Position numbers and translations under genes: made by a program. Shown here one piece after another: positions 26,557-35,001 of a DNA stretch of 64,000 nucleotides. Under the pieces are notes generated by a model. It saw only the letters and a program-made list of their open reading frames with translations. It made no database searches and was not told the DNA's origin. Source of the stretch: Anaerosphaera multitolerans (GTDB taxonomy: Bacteria > Bacillota > Clostridia > Tissierellales > Peptoniphilaceae); contig NZ_RLIH01000009.1 of NCBI RefSeq assembly GCF_004006535.1, positions 1 through 64,000 of the forward strand, read 5' to 3'. Position 1 is the first letter of the stretch. Each line of letters opens with the position of its first letter.

Positions 26557-27177
26557 ATGACTTATAAATTACCGGAATTAGGATATGAATACGATGCTTT
26601 AGAGCCCCACATTGACGCTCAAACTATGGAGATTCACCTTACTAAACACCATCAAACCTACGTTGATAAATTAAACGGCGCTTTGGAAAATAATCCTGAA
26701 CTTCAGGAACTTAAACTCCCTGAATTGTTGTTAAAACATAAGGAATTACCTGAAAATATTAGACAAGCTGTTATAAATAATGGCGGCGGACACTATAACC
26801 ATTCATTGTTTTGGAAATTAATAGCTCCAGGTGGAAGTAAGGAACCTGTAGGAGATTTAAAGAAAATTATTGAGGAAAACTTTGGAAGTCTTGAAGATTT
26901 TAAATCTAAATTCAGCGATGCTGCCGCAAGTCGTTTTGGCAGTGGTTGGGCATGGTTAGTATATGATAACGGAAAAGTTTCCATTGAATCTACTCCTAAC
27001 CAAGATAACCCTGTAATGGAAGGTAAGAGAGTTATAATAGGTTTAGACGTTTGGGAACACGCATATTATTTAAAATATCAAAACAGAAGACCTGAATATA
27101 TTAACGCTTTTTGGAACGTAATCAACTGGGACTATGCAGAAGAAAGATATCAATATATTTTAAAAACAAGCAAGTAA
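26557..27177 (+). CDS. sodA: Superoxide dismutase, Mn/Fe family
   Basis: Converts superoxide to oxygen and hydrogen peroxide in the cytoplasm. Metal ligands are His27 ([11 protein letters not shown]), His82 ([11 protein letters not shown]), Asp164 and His168 ([13 protein letters not shown]). The GGGH-x-N-H context and the Gln in PNQDNPVM are typical of the manganese form, though cambialistic enzymes look alike. Length 206. The ATG follows ATGGAGGAATTAAA. A Fur-like box upstream suggests iron-linked control. With the catalase at 44-46 kb it gives the organism an aerotolerance system. Confidence 0.97.
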   Translation: MTYKLPELGYEYDALEPHIDAQTMEIHLTKHHQTYVDKLNGALENNPELQELKLPELLLKHKELPENIRQAVINNGGGHYNHSLFWKLIAPGGSKEPVGDLKKIIEENFGSLEDFKSKFSDAAASRFGSGWAWLVYDNGKVSIESTPNQDNPVMEGKRVIIGLDVWEHAYYLKYQNRRPEYINAFWNVINWDYAEERYQYILKTSK

Positions 27178-27182
27178 CAGCA

Positions 27183-27212
27183 AAAGCTTTCGATTAATTA
27201 ATCGAAAGCTTT
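27183..27212. terminator. Palindromic terminator between sodA and the YeiH gene
   Basis: Perfect 30-base palindrome with arms AAAGCTTTCGATTAA and complement, followed by GTCTTTTG on the plus strand; it lies between convergent genes. Confidence 0.75.
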
Positions 27213-27233
27213 GTCTTTTGTACTCTTTAATTT

Positions 27234-28247
27234 TTAAGCTCCTAAAATAATACCTTGAGCAAAAAGCGCAACTATTACTACAGAAGTATCTATAATCACT
27301 CCTGCAATCATCGGCGTAATACCCACGCCTGCCACTTCCTTTAAACTGGTTTTCATACCTATTGAGGCAAGTGCCATGGCCAAAAACAGTTTAGATATGT
27401 TTGATATACTTCCAACGGCAACTTCAGGGATGATGCCGGTGCTTTTTATTCCGACTACTACTAAAAATAATAATATAAACCATGGAAATATCTCCATGAC
27501 TTTAACTTTATTAATTGTTGTCGCATAGGCACTTTGGGCTTTCTTCTTTGCATTAATCCAAGAAAATACAAGAACTACAGGTACTATAAACAATGTCCGA
27601 GTAAGTTTTACTATTGTCGCAAGGGCTCCTGCCGCATCGGAAAAAGCATATCCTGCCGCTACTACAGATGAAGTGTCATTTACCGCAGTTCCTATCCATA
27701 ATCCATATCCTGTATCTGAAAGTCCCAACATACGACCAATTATCGGAAATAATATTACAGTTATTATGTCAAAGAGAAATGTTGCTGATATGGCATAGGC
27801 AATATCTCTCTCCTCAGCTTCAATTGTAGGTCCCAATGTTGCAACAGCAGTACCTCCACAAATTGCAGTACTGACAGCTAGTAAGTTTGTCAACTTCCAA
27901 TTAATTTTAAATATTTTCCCACACACTTGAGCCACTGCAAAGGAAGTAGTAAGTGTAAAAGCCATTAAAAGCAATCCGTACTTTCCCGCTTGAAGTACTT
28001 GAAGAAAACTTAAATTGATTCCCATTAAAATTATTCCCAACTTCAATATAAACCTAGAAACCCAGTTGATGCCATCATTGAAAAAACCAAATTTTTCTAC
28101 AACGGGATTTAACAACATACCTATAATAAGTGCAAGTAAAGTAGCTCCTAAAATATCCTTAGGAATAAAATCATTTAACAATGTTGCAGAAATAGCAACT
28201 GCCGTTGCCAGTATAATTCCCGGCAAATATTTTTTTAATTTATCCAT
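27234..28247 (-). CDS. YeiH family membrane protein, putative sulfate or anion exporter
   Basis: 337-residue polytopic protein (about ten spans) of the conserved UPF0324/YeiH family. Motifs: IILATAVAISATLL, GIILMGINLSFLQVLQAG, STAICGGTAVATLGPTIEAEERDIAYAI, AVNDTSSVVAAGYAFS and SIGMKTSLKEV. The family is annotated as sulfate exporter by similarity to sulfonate-degrading bacteria; transport substrate here is unproven. Start 28247 chosen because GAGGGAG lies just before it. Divergent from a LysR regulator, the common yeiE/yeiH arrangement. Confidence 0.88.
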   Translation of the reverse strand: MDKLKKYLPGIILATAVAISATLLNDFIPKDILGATLLALIIGMLLNPVVEKFGFFNDGINWVSRFILKLGIILMGINLSFLQVLQAGKYGLLLMAFTLTTSFAVAQVCGKIFKINWKLTNLLAVSTAICGGTAVATLGPTIEAEERDIAYAISATFLFDIITVILFPIIGRMLGLSDTGYGLWIGTAVNDTSSVVAAGYAFSDAAGALATIVKLTRTLFIVPVVLVFSWINAKKKAQSAYATTINKVKVMEIFPWFILLFLVVVGIKSTGIIPEVAVGSISNISKLFLAMALASIGMKTSLKEVAGVGITPMIAGVIIDTSVVIVALFAQGIILGA

Positions 28248-28300
28248 TTTCTCCCTCATTCTTTATTTTTTGACTATCACTATTGATTATACTTTCTTCC

Positions 28301-28320
28301 AATGATAAAATCTAATCATT
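28301..28320. promoter_or_regulatory. Candidate LysR-type operator
   Basis: Inverted repeat AATGAT-N8-ATCATT in the YeiH/LysR intergenic region, matching the T-N11-A style of LysR-family sites. Confidence 0.45.
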
Positions 28321-28365
28321 AAAAATTATTTTACTATAATTTAATTTTATAATGAGGTGGAATAT

Positions 28366-29253
28366 TTGCTTGATTATCGTTGTGAAACTTTTTTAGTATT
28401 AAGTGAACTTTTAAATTACACTAAGACTGCTCAAAAATTGAACATTACTCAACCAGGAGTTACTCAACATATTAAATATCTTGAAGAATACTATAAATGT
28501 AATCTATTTGAATACAAGAATAGAAAAGTAGCTCTTACAGAAAACGGTATAAAGCTTAAAGAATTTTTAACTAAGATAATCTCTGATGAAAACTATTTTA
28601 AAGAACATATTCTAAGTAGAGAAAAGAATAATAAACCTATTCACTTCGGCGCCACCTTAACTATTGGAGAATATATTATGCCGGACATACTATCTGTTTT
28701 ATTCAAGAAAAATCCTGACTATAAAATCGATATGAGTGTTGCTAATACTCAGCAACTTTTGGAAAAACTGCTTCAAGGAACTATTTCCTTTGCTTTAGTT
28801 GAAGGAGCCTTTGATAAATTTAAATACGGCTACGAATTTCTGAGTTCCGAAAATTTTATAGGAGTATGCGCTCCTAATTCTAACTTACTTAAAGAAAATT
28901 CACTTGAAGAAATATTTAAACATTCACTTATTATTAGAGAAGCAGGCTCAGGAACAAGGGAGGTATTTGAAAATATTTTACATCAGCAAAATTTTTCTTT
29001 GAAAAACTTTAAAAATATTATAGAAATCGGCAATATGTCTGCAATTAAAAAAATGGTTGCCAATAATTTAGGGATTACTTTTTTATATGAAGCAGCTGTT
29101 AAAAAAGAACTTCAGGAAGGAACTTTATGTAAATTAAATATTCCCAAACTCAGTGCTATTAGAGAATTCAATTTTATCTATTTAAAAGACAGTCTCCATA
29201 AAAATGAATATTTAAACTGGTTCTATGTATTTCGTAACATTTATAGGACTTAA
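28366..29253 (+). CDS. LysR-family transcriptional regulator
   Basis: 295 residues: an N-terminal winged helix (FLVLSELLNYTKTAQKLNITQPGVTQHIKYLEEYY) and a substrate-binding effector domain from residue 90 (IHFGATLTIGEYIMPDIL). It is divergent from the YeiH gene and most likely activates it. Start TTG at 28366 is preferred because GAGGTGG lies five bases upstream; a GTG at 28357 is inside that ribosome site. The YeiE/CysB-like relatives sense sulfite or sulfur metabolites, but the ligand is unknown here. Confidence 0.9.
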   Translation: MLDYRCETFLVLSELLNYTKTAQKLNITQPGVTQHIKYLEEYYKCNLFEYKNRKVALTENGIKLKEFLTKIISDENYFKEHILSREKNNKPIHFGATLTIGEYIMPDILSVLFKKNPDYKIDMSVANTQQLLEKLLQGTISFALVEGAFDKFKYGYEFLSSENFIGVCAPNSNLLKENSLEEIFKHSLIIREAGSGTREVFENILHQQNFSLKNFKNIIEIGNMSAIKKMVANNLGITFLYEAAVKKELQEGTLCKLNIPKLSAIREFNFIYLKDSLHKNEYLNWFYVFRNIYRT

Positions 29254-29316
29254 ACTTTTTGCTAATTGTATATGTTTACAAAAATATTAGAACGATGTTT
29301 TCTTAAAATTTGTAAA

Positions 29317-29997
29317 CTACCAAATAAAAGGTATTAAACGATACTTTACTTTCTCCGTATATTCTTCATATCCCTTTAGTTCCTTAATTAAGAGATTTTC
29401 TTCTTCCTTTATTCTCTTTATTATAATTATGGGATAAAACACCATTGGTATAAGCGCATACCATGAACCCAAAATTAAAGGAGTTGGTATAAATATTAGA
29501 AGTGTGGAAAAATATAAGGGATGACGAACTAAAGAATAAATCCCCTCACTTATCAGCTTTTGATCTTCAACAACCTTAACTATCCTTGACGCATAGGTGT
29601 TTTGCAATATTACAATTGTATAAATTACATAACCGACAATCATTAATACTAAGGAAATAATTACTAATTTAACAGAAGGAGTAGACCATTTAAATCGAAA
29701 GTCCAATCCTGCCAGTATAAAAGTTAATATAAAAAATAAAGCACTTAAGATTATGTTTACTCTTTGCTCTTTATTAGGTTCTCTAGAAAGCAATCTTCTC
29801 TTCAAGGTTTCCGGTTCTTTTACTAATAAATAAATCCCAAAAAATAACATTAAAACAGCCATTGAAGAAATATAAATCCAAGCGTTAATATACTTCACAG
29901 TACCTGCTGTAGAAAATAGTAAGAATCCTATAATTAAAAATCCCAAGCCGAATTTAACTGCCATATTCAAAATTAATTGAAGTTTAGTTTTACTCAT
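29317..29997 (-). CDS. Isoprenylcysteine carboxyl methyltransferase-like membrane protein
   Basis: 226-residue integral membrane methyltransferase-like protein with about five spans. The C-terminal catalytic signature is present: GIYSLVRHPLYFSTLLIF, then EEENLLIKELKGYEEYTEKVKYRLIPF, as in ICMT and phospholipid N-methyltransferases. Substrate unknown; bacterial members act on lipids or small thiols and amines. Start ATG at 29997 (MSKTKLQ) preferred over a GTG nine bases upstream. It lies 47 bases after a flavodoxin gene on the same strand, possibly one transcript. Confidence 0.85.
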   Translation of the reverse strand: MSKTKLQLILNMAVKFGLGFLIIGFLLFSTAGTVKYINAWIYISSMAVLMLFFGIYLLVKEPETLKRRLLSREPNKEQRVNIILSALFFILTFILAGLDFRFKWSTPSVKLVIISLVLMIVGYVIYTIVILQNTYASRIVKVVEDQKLISEGIYSLVRHPLYFSTLLIFIPTPLILGSWYALIPMVFYPIIIIKRIKEEENLLIKELKGYEEYTEKVKYRLIPFIW

Positions 29998-30044
29998 TAC
30001 CTTCACCAGTTAATTAGTAGTATTTTTCATTATTAGTATAACTA

Positions 30045-30497
30045 CTAATCCTTTAATAAAATATTTTCTAAAAATTCATTTACCTTTTTAAAATCTTCTT
30101 CATTTGGACGTCCTTTAGCAATTCCCCCTATTAATTTATAAGGCCCAAAGGTATCATATCCTTTACAGTTAAAAGCTCCCTTTACATTAAATCCTTTATC
30201 TTTTAAAACCTTAGAAAACTTTTTTCCACTTCTTTTACTTCCATCTCCACTTGTGTATATAAGAAATACATTTTCAGGAAGATTTTCATTTCCCTCTAGA
30301 AATTCATAAATTGATTTATGAAACTTTGAAAAATATATTCCAGAGGCAAAGCCCAACATTTCATACTCAGAAAGGTCTTTCACCTCAGTATTTAGAATAT
30401 TAAATAAATCTATAGGATATTTCTTTTTCATACTAAACAATAATTTCTCTGTATTTTTATGGTGAATTGACGCATATACAATTGCAACTTTTTTCAT
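30045..30497 (-). CDS. Flavodoxin family protein
   Basis: 150-residue FMN-binding-like fold. The N-terminal phosphate loop is KVAIVYASIHHKNTEKLL (flavodoxin T/S-x-T-G-N-T region, here ASIHHKNT), followed by FASGIYFSKFHKSIYEFLEG, FLIYTSGDGSKRSGKKF and GYDTFGPYKLIGGIAKGRPNEEDF. It resembles the flavodoxin-like EFR/menaquinone-type group rather than classic acidic flavodoxins. Predicted cytoplasmic electron carrier. ATG after AAAGAGGTGTGAA. Confidence 0.85.
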   Translation of the reverse strand: MKKVAIVYASIHHKNTEKLLFSMKKKYPIDLFNILNTEVKDLSEYEMLGFASGIYFSKFHKSIYEFLEGNENLPENVFLIYTSGDGSKRSGKKFSKVLKDKGFNVKGAFNCKGYDTFGPYKLIGGIAKGRPNEEDFKKVNEFLENILLKD

Positions 30498-30590
30498 TTC
30501 ACACCTCTTTAAAATTTATGTTTTTAATAATTCTTCCCAATTGACTTCTTAAATATTAACCCCTAATCTATATTTTCATTTCTAAATAAA

Positions 30591-30627
30591 AATTAAGGCA
30601 CTATTGTCTTAAAGCGCCTTAATTTTT
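30591..30627 (-). terminator. Terminator after the 62-residue gene
   Basis: On the minus strand AAATTAAGGC and GCCTTAATTT form the stem, with a 17-base loop, and TTTTT follows. Confidence 0.7.
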
Positions 30628-30645
30628 CTATGTAATTCAATAAAG

Positions 30646-30834
30646 TTAGTACATTCCGTCAGGATAGCTTCTATTTAAAGCTTCCAAAAACTCATCATAT
30701 ACATCAACATAAACTCTATATAAATCTTGATATATGGAGTCGGCATCAGTTGATGTAAATTTTAGCTTTGAATTAAAAGACAACTCAATACACTTAATAG
30801 CTAAATCATGTGCTCTTTTTTGATTATTAGTCAT
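30646..30834 (-). CDS. Small conserved hypothetical protein
   Basis: 62 residues beginning MTNNQKRAHDLAIKCIELSF; helical, with no signal or membrane span. Start at 30834 is supported by AAGGTGGTG seven bases upstream. The N-QKRAHDLAI opening resembles small proteins I have seen encoded in Bacillota prophages, but no other phage genes are present here. Own terminator downstream. Function unknown. Confidence 0.65.
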   Translation of the reverse strand: MTNNQKRAHDLAIKCIELSFNSKLKFTSTDADSIYQDLYRVYVDVYDEFLEALNRSYPDGMY

Positions 30835-30929
30835 ATTTGACACCACCTTATCTAAAATACAACTTACTACTATTCTTAGTTACTTGTTACCCATAATTAA
30901 TTTAACTTATTCTACTTATGAATTTAAAA

Positions 30930-30960
30930 AAATAAAAAGGTATAAAACCTTTTTATTTTT
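30930..30960. terminator. Terminator after the baeRF-like gene
   Basis: AATAAAAAGG / CCTTTTTATT with a 7-base loop and T-rich flanks on both strands. Confidence 0.8.
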
Positions 30961-32089
30961 AATATCTATATATTGCTGCAACACCGGTTTCTGTAGGCAT
31001 TCTCTCCTTTGGTAGCATTACTACCTCACCCTTTGTTCCCAAAACCAATGTTCCTATTGCATCTAGAAGATCTCCTGTTTCTACGTCATCAAGAGGTTTA
31101 TCTTCAATTTCTCCTGTCTCCTTATTAATTTTTCCGGGAATAATCTTATCCGATTCCAAAAGCACAGTATCTACTCTGCCCTCTAAAGATTTTTTAATTA
31201 CATCTTCCAAATCTTCGCTTCCTAAGTCCTTGGCTTTTGCATTATTGTATAGCTCTACTAATTCCGCAGTTCTATCTAAGTACATTTTTTCAATAATTTT
31301 CCAAGATTCTTTTCTGATTTCCTCAAGCTCCAAAGCTTCAAAATCTTTAAAAATTCCCTCTTCCACTAGGTATTTATTTGCAGAAAGTTTTCTAAACTCT
31401 CCTTGATACTCTTTTAAGGCAACGAGAACTAAAGGAGCTTTAAATGGCTTAGAGTAATTTTCCCAAACAAATTTATCAATATATCTTAAATATTTTTCAA
31501 TATCTTTGGCAATTTCATCTTTTCTGCTTCCGGTTCCAAACATAGCCCCCGACCCTGATACTGAAATACTTGGAGAAGTATATTGATCTCCTAGAACATC
31601 AGTTATTTTTATAGGAGTATCTTCTGAAAAACTCAATTCTCTAAGACCGTACCTATCTCCATAATACAATTTAAATATTTGTCTGTTAAGCCCTAATACA
31701 TAGTACTTATCCGTAGATTGGAAAACCCTTATTAGAGGTTTTATATGGAAACTATCTGATACCACAGTAAATTCCTTTATATACCTATATAAATTATAAA
31801 TTACACATTTGTTTCTGTTTAATAAAATAGCTAAACCATCTTTTGTATTGTTCCAAAAATCATAGTCCTGTTCCAGTTTATAGAGCGGCTCCAAAATTTT
31901 TTCAACTTCTCTTTTAGAAAATTTTTGTTCTAAACTCCTTTCAGCCTTTTGAATTTGATTTTTAAACATTATCTTATCTTGCTGGTTTCCTTCTTTATGT
32001 CTGTGCGTAGGTTGATAAATAGATATACATACTTCATCTTTTTCAAAAAGTATATCATTAGGAAAATCTTGTACTATTTCATACTTCAT
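30959..32089 (-). CDS. Bacterial archaeo-eukaryotic release factor-like protein (baeRF family)
   Basis: 376 residues with the three-part eRF1-like layout. Recognisable stretches are SIYQPTHRHKEGNQQDKIMFKNQIQKAE (residues about 22-50), DFWNNTKDGLAILLN, FHIKPLIRVFQSTDKYYVLGLN, and a C-terminal eRF1 domain 3-like region with LESDKIIPG and a last segment GEVVMLPKERMPTETGVAAIYRY. The GTGSRKDE segment near residue 190 replaces the GGQ loop; I do not see a GGQ. Family members are proposed to act on ribosomes or in quality control, without experimental proof known to me. AAGGAGGTTGTTTTT precedes the ATG. Confidence 0.8.
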   Translation of the reverse strand: MKYEIVQDFPNDILFEKDEVCISIYQPTHRHKEGNQQDKIMFKNQIQKAERSLEQKFSKREVEKILEPLYKLEQDYDFWNNTKDGLAILLNRNKCVIYNLYRYIKEFTVVSDSFHIKPLIRVFQSTDKYYVLGLNRQIFKLYYGDRYGLRELSFSEDTPIKITDVLGDQYTSPSISVSGSGAMFGTGSRKDEIAKDIEKYLRYIDKFVWENYSKPFKAPLVLVALKEYQGEFRKLSANKYLVEEGIFKDFEALELEEIRKESWKIIEKMYLDRTAELVELYNNAKAKDLGSEDLEDVIKKSLEGRVDTVLLESDKIIPGKINKETGEIEDKPLDDVETGDLLDAIGTLVLGTKGEVVMLPKERMPTETGVAAIYRY

Positions 32090-32180
32090 AAAAACAACCT
32101 CCTTATATTATCTCCTTTATAATATATTTACCTTATTTTACTGTTTATAAACCTAAAGCGTCTTTTTAACATTTGAAAGA

Positions 32181-33218
32181 TCATAGTTCATCATCTAGTT
32201 CCAATATAATTTTCGCAGCTTTTTCAGTTTCCTCCCGTGAAATATCCTTATAAAAAACAAGTCTCACTTTATTTTCCAGTACAGGTCTAATTAAAAGTCC
32301 TTTTTCTCTTAAACGACTACAGTATTCTTCAGCAGACAAACCGCTATCTTTAACATCTAACATTACAATATTAGTCTCTACATTTTTCTGCACTCTTACA
32401 TTTTTAATATTATCTAGTAACTTGCTAAAAAGTTTTGCATTTTCATTATCTTCTCTTAAAAATTTTAAGTTATTTTTTAAAGCATATAAGCCGGGAGAAG
32501 CTATAACTCCTGCCTGTCTCATATTTCCACCTAACATTTTCTTCACTTCAGTTGCCTTTTGGATAAACTTAAAATCTCCGAGAAGTAAAGAACCCATTGG
32601 AGCACCCAAGCCTTTTGATAGACAAAACATAACTGAATCCACATATTTTACTATTTCCCACGGTTTAACATTTAAACTCTCTGCTGCATTAAAAAGTCTG
32701 GCTCCATCCATATGGATTTTTACATTATAGGCTTTAGCAACATCACTTATATCCTTTAACTTTTCCAAAGTTATACAAGTTCCACCGGCAAAATTATGAG
32801 AGTTTTCAATTATCAAAAGTTTTACGTTATTATTCTCCAGTTGTTCCCTTAAGCTTTCAATACTTGGAGTTCCATTTTCATCTAACTTATAAAATAAGGG
32901 CGTTAAATTACCTCCCTTGCTAGTAAAGGTAAACTTTTCACTTTTATAAATATGTATTATCTCATCTATTAAAACTTTATCTCCAGCATTACAGTGGGTT
33001 AAAAGCGCAGCATTGTTTGCCAATGTACCTGAAGAAAAAAACAAAGCCCTGTCTTTTTTTAACAGATTACTGCTATAGTCCTCCAATTCATTTACCGCTC
33101 TATCCTCTCCTCTTCCGTAACTGTCCAATCTTCCTGCATCACCTAATTTATCAATGGTAATGGACTCCAACATTTCCTTTGTAGGCATTGAAAGAGTATC
33201 ACTTCTTAAATCTATCAT
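32181..33218 (-). CDS. ltaE: Low-specificity threonine aldolase
   Basis: PLP enzyme (345 residues) cleaving threonine or allo-threonine to glycine and acetaldehyde. Family marks: DLRSDTLSMPTKEML at the N-terminus, ALFFSSGTLANNAALLTHC, HMDGARLFNAAESL with the PLP-contacting Asp, and the Schiff-base lysine in FCLSKGLGAPMGSLLLG near residue 200. Start at 33218 gives a six-base spacing from GGAGG; an ATG six bases upstream touches the ribosome site. Supplies glycine and fits an amino-acid fermenter. Confidence 0.94.
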   Translation of the reverse strand: MIDLRSDTLSMPTKEMLESITIDKLGDAGRLDSYGRGEDRAVNELEDYSSNLLKKDRALFFSSGTLANNAALLTHCNAGDKVLIDEIIHIYKSEKFTFTSKGGNLTPLFYKLDENGTPSIESLREQLENNNVKLLIIENSHNFAGGTCITLEKLKDISDVAKAYNVKIHMDGARLFNAAESLNVKPWEIVKYVDSVMFCLSKGLGAPMGSLLLGDFKFIQKATEVKKMLGGNMRQAGVIASPGLYALKNNLKFLREDNENAKLFSKLLDNIKNVRVQKNVETNIVMLDVKDSGLSAEEYCSRLREKGLLIRPVLENKVRLVFYKDISREETEKAAKIILELDDEL

Positions 33219-33265
33219 TTTCATCCTCCAAATTTACTGTTGTTTTATTTCTACCCTTCATATAT

Positions 33266-33308
33266 AAAAATAAATACCCCGTGAAGTACACCCGAGGTAT
33301 TTATTTTT
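33266..33308 (-). terminator. Terminator of the aromatic operon
   Basis: On the minus strand AAAAATAAATACC and GGTATTTATTTTT pair around a 17-base loop immediately after the aroEKQ stop codon. Confidence 0.85.
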
Positions 33309-34990
33309 TAATCACTGTAATTTTCATATAAGAAATCAATGGCATCTAGGTATCCCTTAAAACCTCTGTTAGAAATACTCTCCACACAAGCTTCTCTAAC
33401 ATAGGATACCTTTCTGAAATCTTCTCTGTTATTTACATCTGAAATATGAACTTCCACTGTAGGAATTTGAACAGCTTTTATAGCATCTAAGATTGCAACA
33501 CTGGTATGAGTATATCCTGCAGGGTTTATAACAATTCCATCATAACCTTTAAAATATGATTCTTGAATTTTATCAACAATATCCCCCTCATGATTTGATT
33601 GAAAAATTTCCAGCTTTATGTTCAGCTTATTTGCTTTTTCCTGAATCATTTTATTTAAAGTATTGTAGCTTTTATCTCCATAGATTCCTTTTTCTCTAAT
33701 TCCCAACATATTAATATTAGGTCCGTTAATTACAAGTACACTCCATCTGTTATCTATATAGCAATCATCTTTAATAATTCCAAAAGAATAATTTGAACCT
33801 TTTGGATTATCAATAATTTTATCACTCCACGCTTTATAAAGCTCTTTTCTCTGCTCATATAATTCTTCCAAAGGAGTACTTAAAGAAATAGGTCTATCTT
33901 TTACTTCAAGATCCTTTAAATCTCTTTTTATCCAGAATATTTCGCTGTTTTCTCTAATAATGGGATAATTCTCATCTCTTGTAACTATTCCGCCACCTGT
34001 TGAAATAACGGCCTTTTTTTCTTTGCAAACTTCCTTTAAAACTTCAGTTTCTACCCTTCTAAAGTATTCTTCGCCTCTTTTTTCAAATATCTCAGGAATA
34101 CTCATACCCTCTCTCTTTTCAATTAATTTATCCGTATCAAAAAATTCTCTTTCTAAGGATTCTGCCATCATCTTTCCAATATGAGATTTTCCCGAGCCGG
34201 GCATCCCAATTAATATAATATTTAAAGTTTCATCTTTTACGTTTCCGACTATTCGCTTTATTTCATTTTTATTAATTTTAAACCCCTTAAATAACTCGCT
34301 TGATTTTTTAGCCTGTGCAACGAGCATTTCAAGTCCTCCCACATGGGGAATTCCTTTAATTTTTGCATCTATTAAAAGCCTAGTCATATGGGGATTGTAA
34401 ATTAAATCCACAACTCCCCTACAATTCTCAAACTTGCTTAAATCCAATAAACTTACTCCGCTATTGGGATACATTCCCACAGGAGTAGTATTGACTATAA
34501 TCTGCGCATCATAATGTAAGTTTAGATTTTTATAGTTGTTTGCTCCACTGCGAGATATTACCACAACTTCTCTTGCCTTTAAATCCTTAAGTACAGCCTG
34601 TACCGTAAGTGATGAACCCCCACTTCCCAGCACAATACACTTTAATCCCTCAGGATTTATATTATTGGATTTTAAAAGATAATTAAAACCATAGTAATCC
34701 GTATTATATCCCTTAATTTTTCCATCTACTTTAACTATTGTGTTAATACTTCCTATTTCAAGAGCTTCTTTTGAAATCTCATCACAGTACTTCATGGCAA
34801 GTTTCTTATAGGGAATAGTAACGTTAAAACCGCTATATTTATCATTTTTTATTAAAGTTTCCAAATCATCTTCTTCAACTTCTAAAAGTTCATAATTGTA
34901 ACTTCCCGAAATATTATCTCCCAACATTTTATGAACTAAGGGTGAATAACTGTGTTCCAATTTTTTTCCAATTAAACCAAAATTTTTCAT
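33308..34990 (-). CDS. aroE-aroK-aroQ: Trifunctional shikimate dehydrogenase / shikimate kinase / type II 3-dehydroquinase
   Basis: A 560-residue fusion of three shikimate enzymes. Residues 1-245 are AroE (GLIGKKLEHSYSPLVHKMLG; NVTIPYKKLAM; NTTPVGMYPN). Residues about 250-415 are AroK, with P-loop IGMPGSGKSHIGK, then DTDKLIEKREGMSIPEIF and STGGGIVTR. Residues about 420-560 are AroQ (NGPNINMLGIREKGIYG; NPAGYTHTSVAI; VEVHISDVNNREDFRKVSY), where the usual catalytic tyrosine is in GIYG. It covers pathway steps 3, 4 and 5. Start 34990 follows GGGAGATGTT, 11 bases after pheA. Last gene of the operon. Confidence 0.94.
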   Translation of the reverse strand: MKNFGLIGKKLEHSYSPLVHKMLGDNISGSYNYELLEVEEDDLETLIKNDKYSGFNVTIPYKKLAMKYCDEISKEALEIGSINTIVKVDGKIKGYNTDYYGFNYLLKSNNINPEGLKCIVLGSGGSSLTVQAVLKDLKAREVVVISRSGANNYKNLNLHYDAQIIVNTTPVGMYPNSGVSLLDLSKFENCRGVVDLIYNPHMTRLLIDAKIKGIPHVGGLEMLVAQAKKSSELFKGFKINKNEIKRIVGNVKDETLNIILIGMPGSGKSHIGKMMAESLEREFFDTDKLIEKREGMSIPEIFEKRGEEYFRRVETEVLKEVCKEKKAVISTGGGIVTRDENYPIIRENSEIFWIKRDLKDLEVKDRPISLSTPLEELYEQRKELYKAWSDKIIDNPKGSNYSFGIIKDDCYIDNRWSVLVINGPNINMLGIREKGIYGDKSYNTLNKMIQEKANKLNIKLEIFQSNHEGDIVDKIQESYFKGYDGIVINPAGYTHTSVAILDAIKAVQIPTVEVHISDVNNREDFRKVSYVREACVESISNRGFKGYLDAIDFLYENYSD

Positions 34991-35001
34991 AACATCTCCC
35001 A

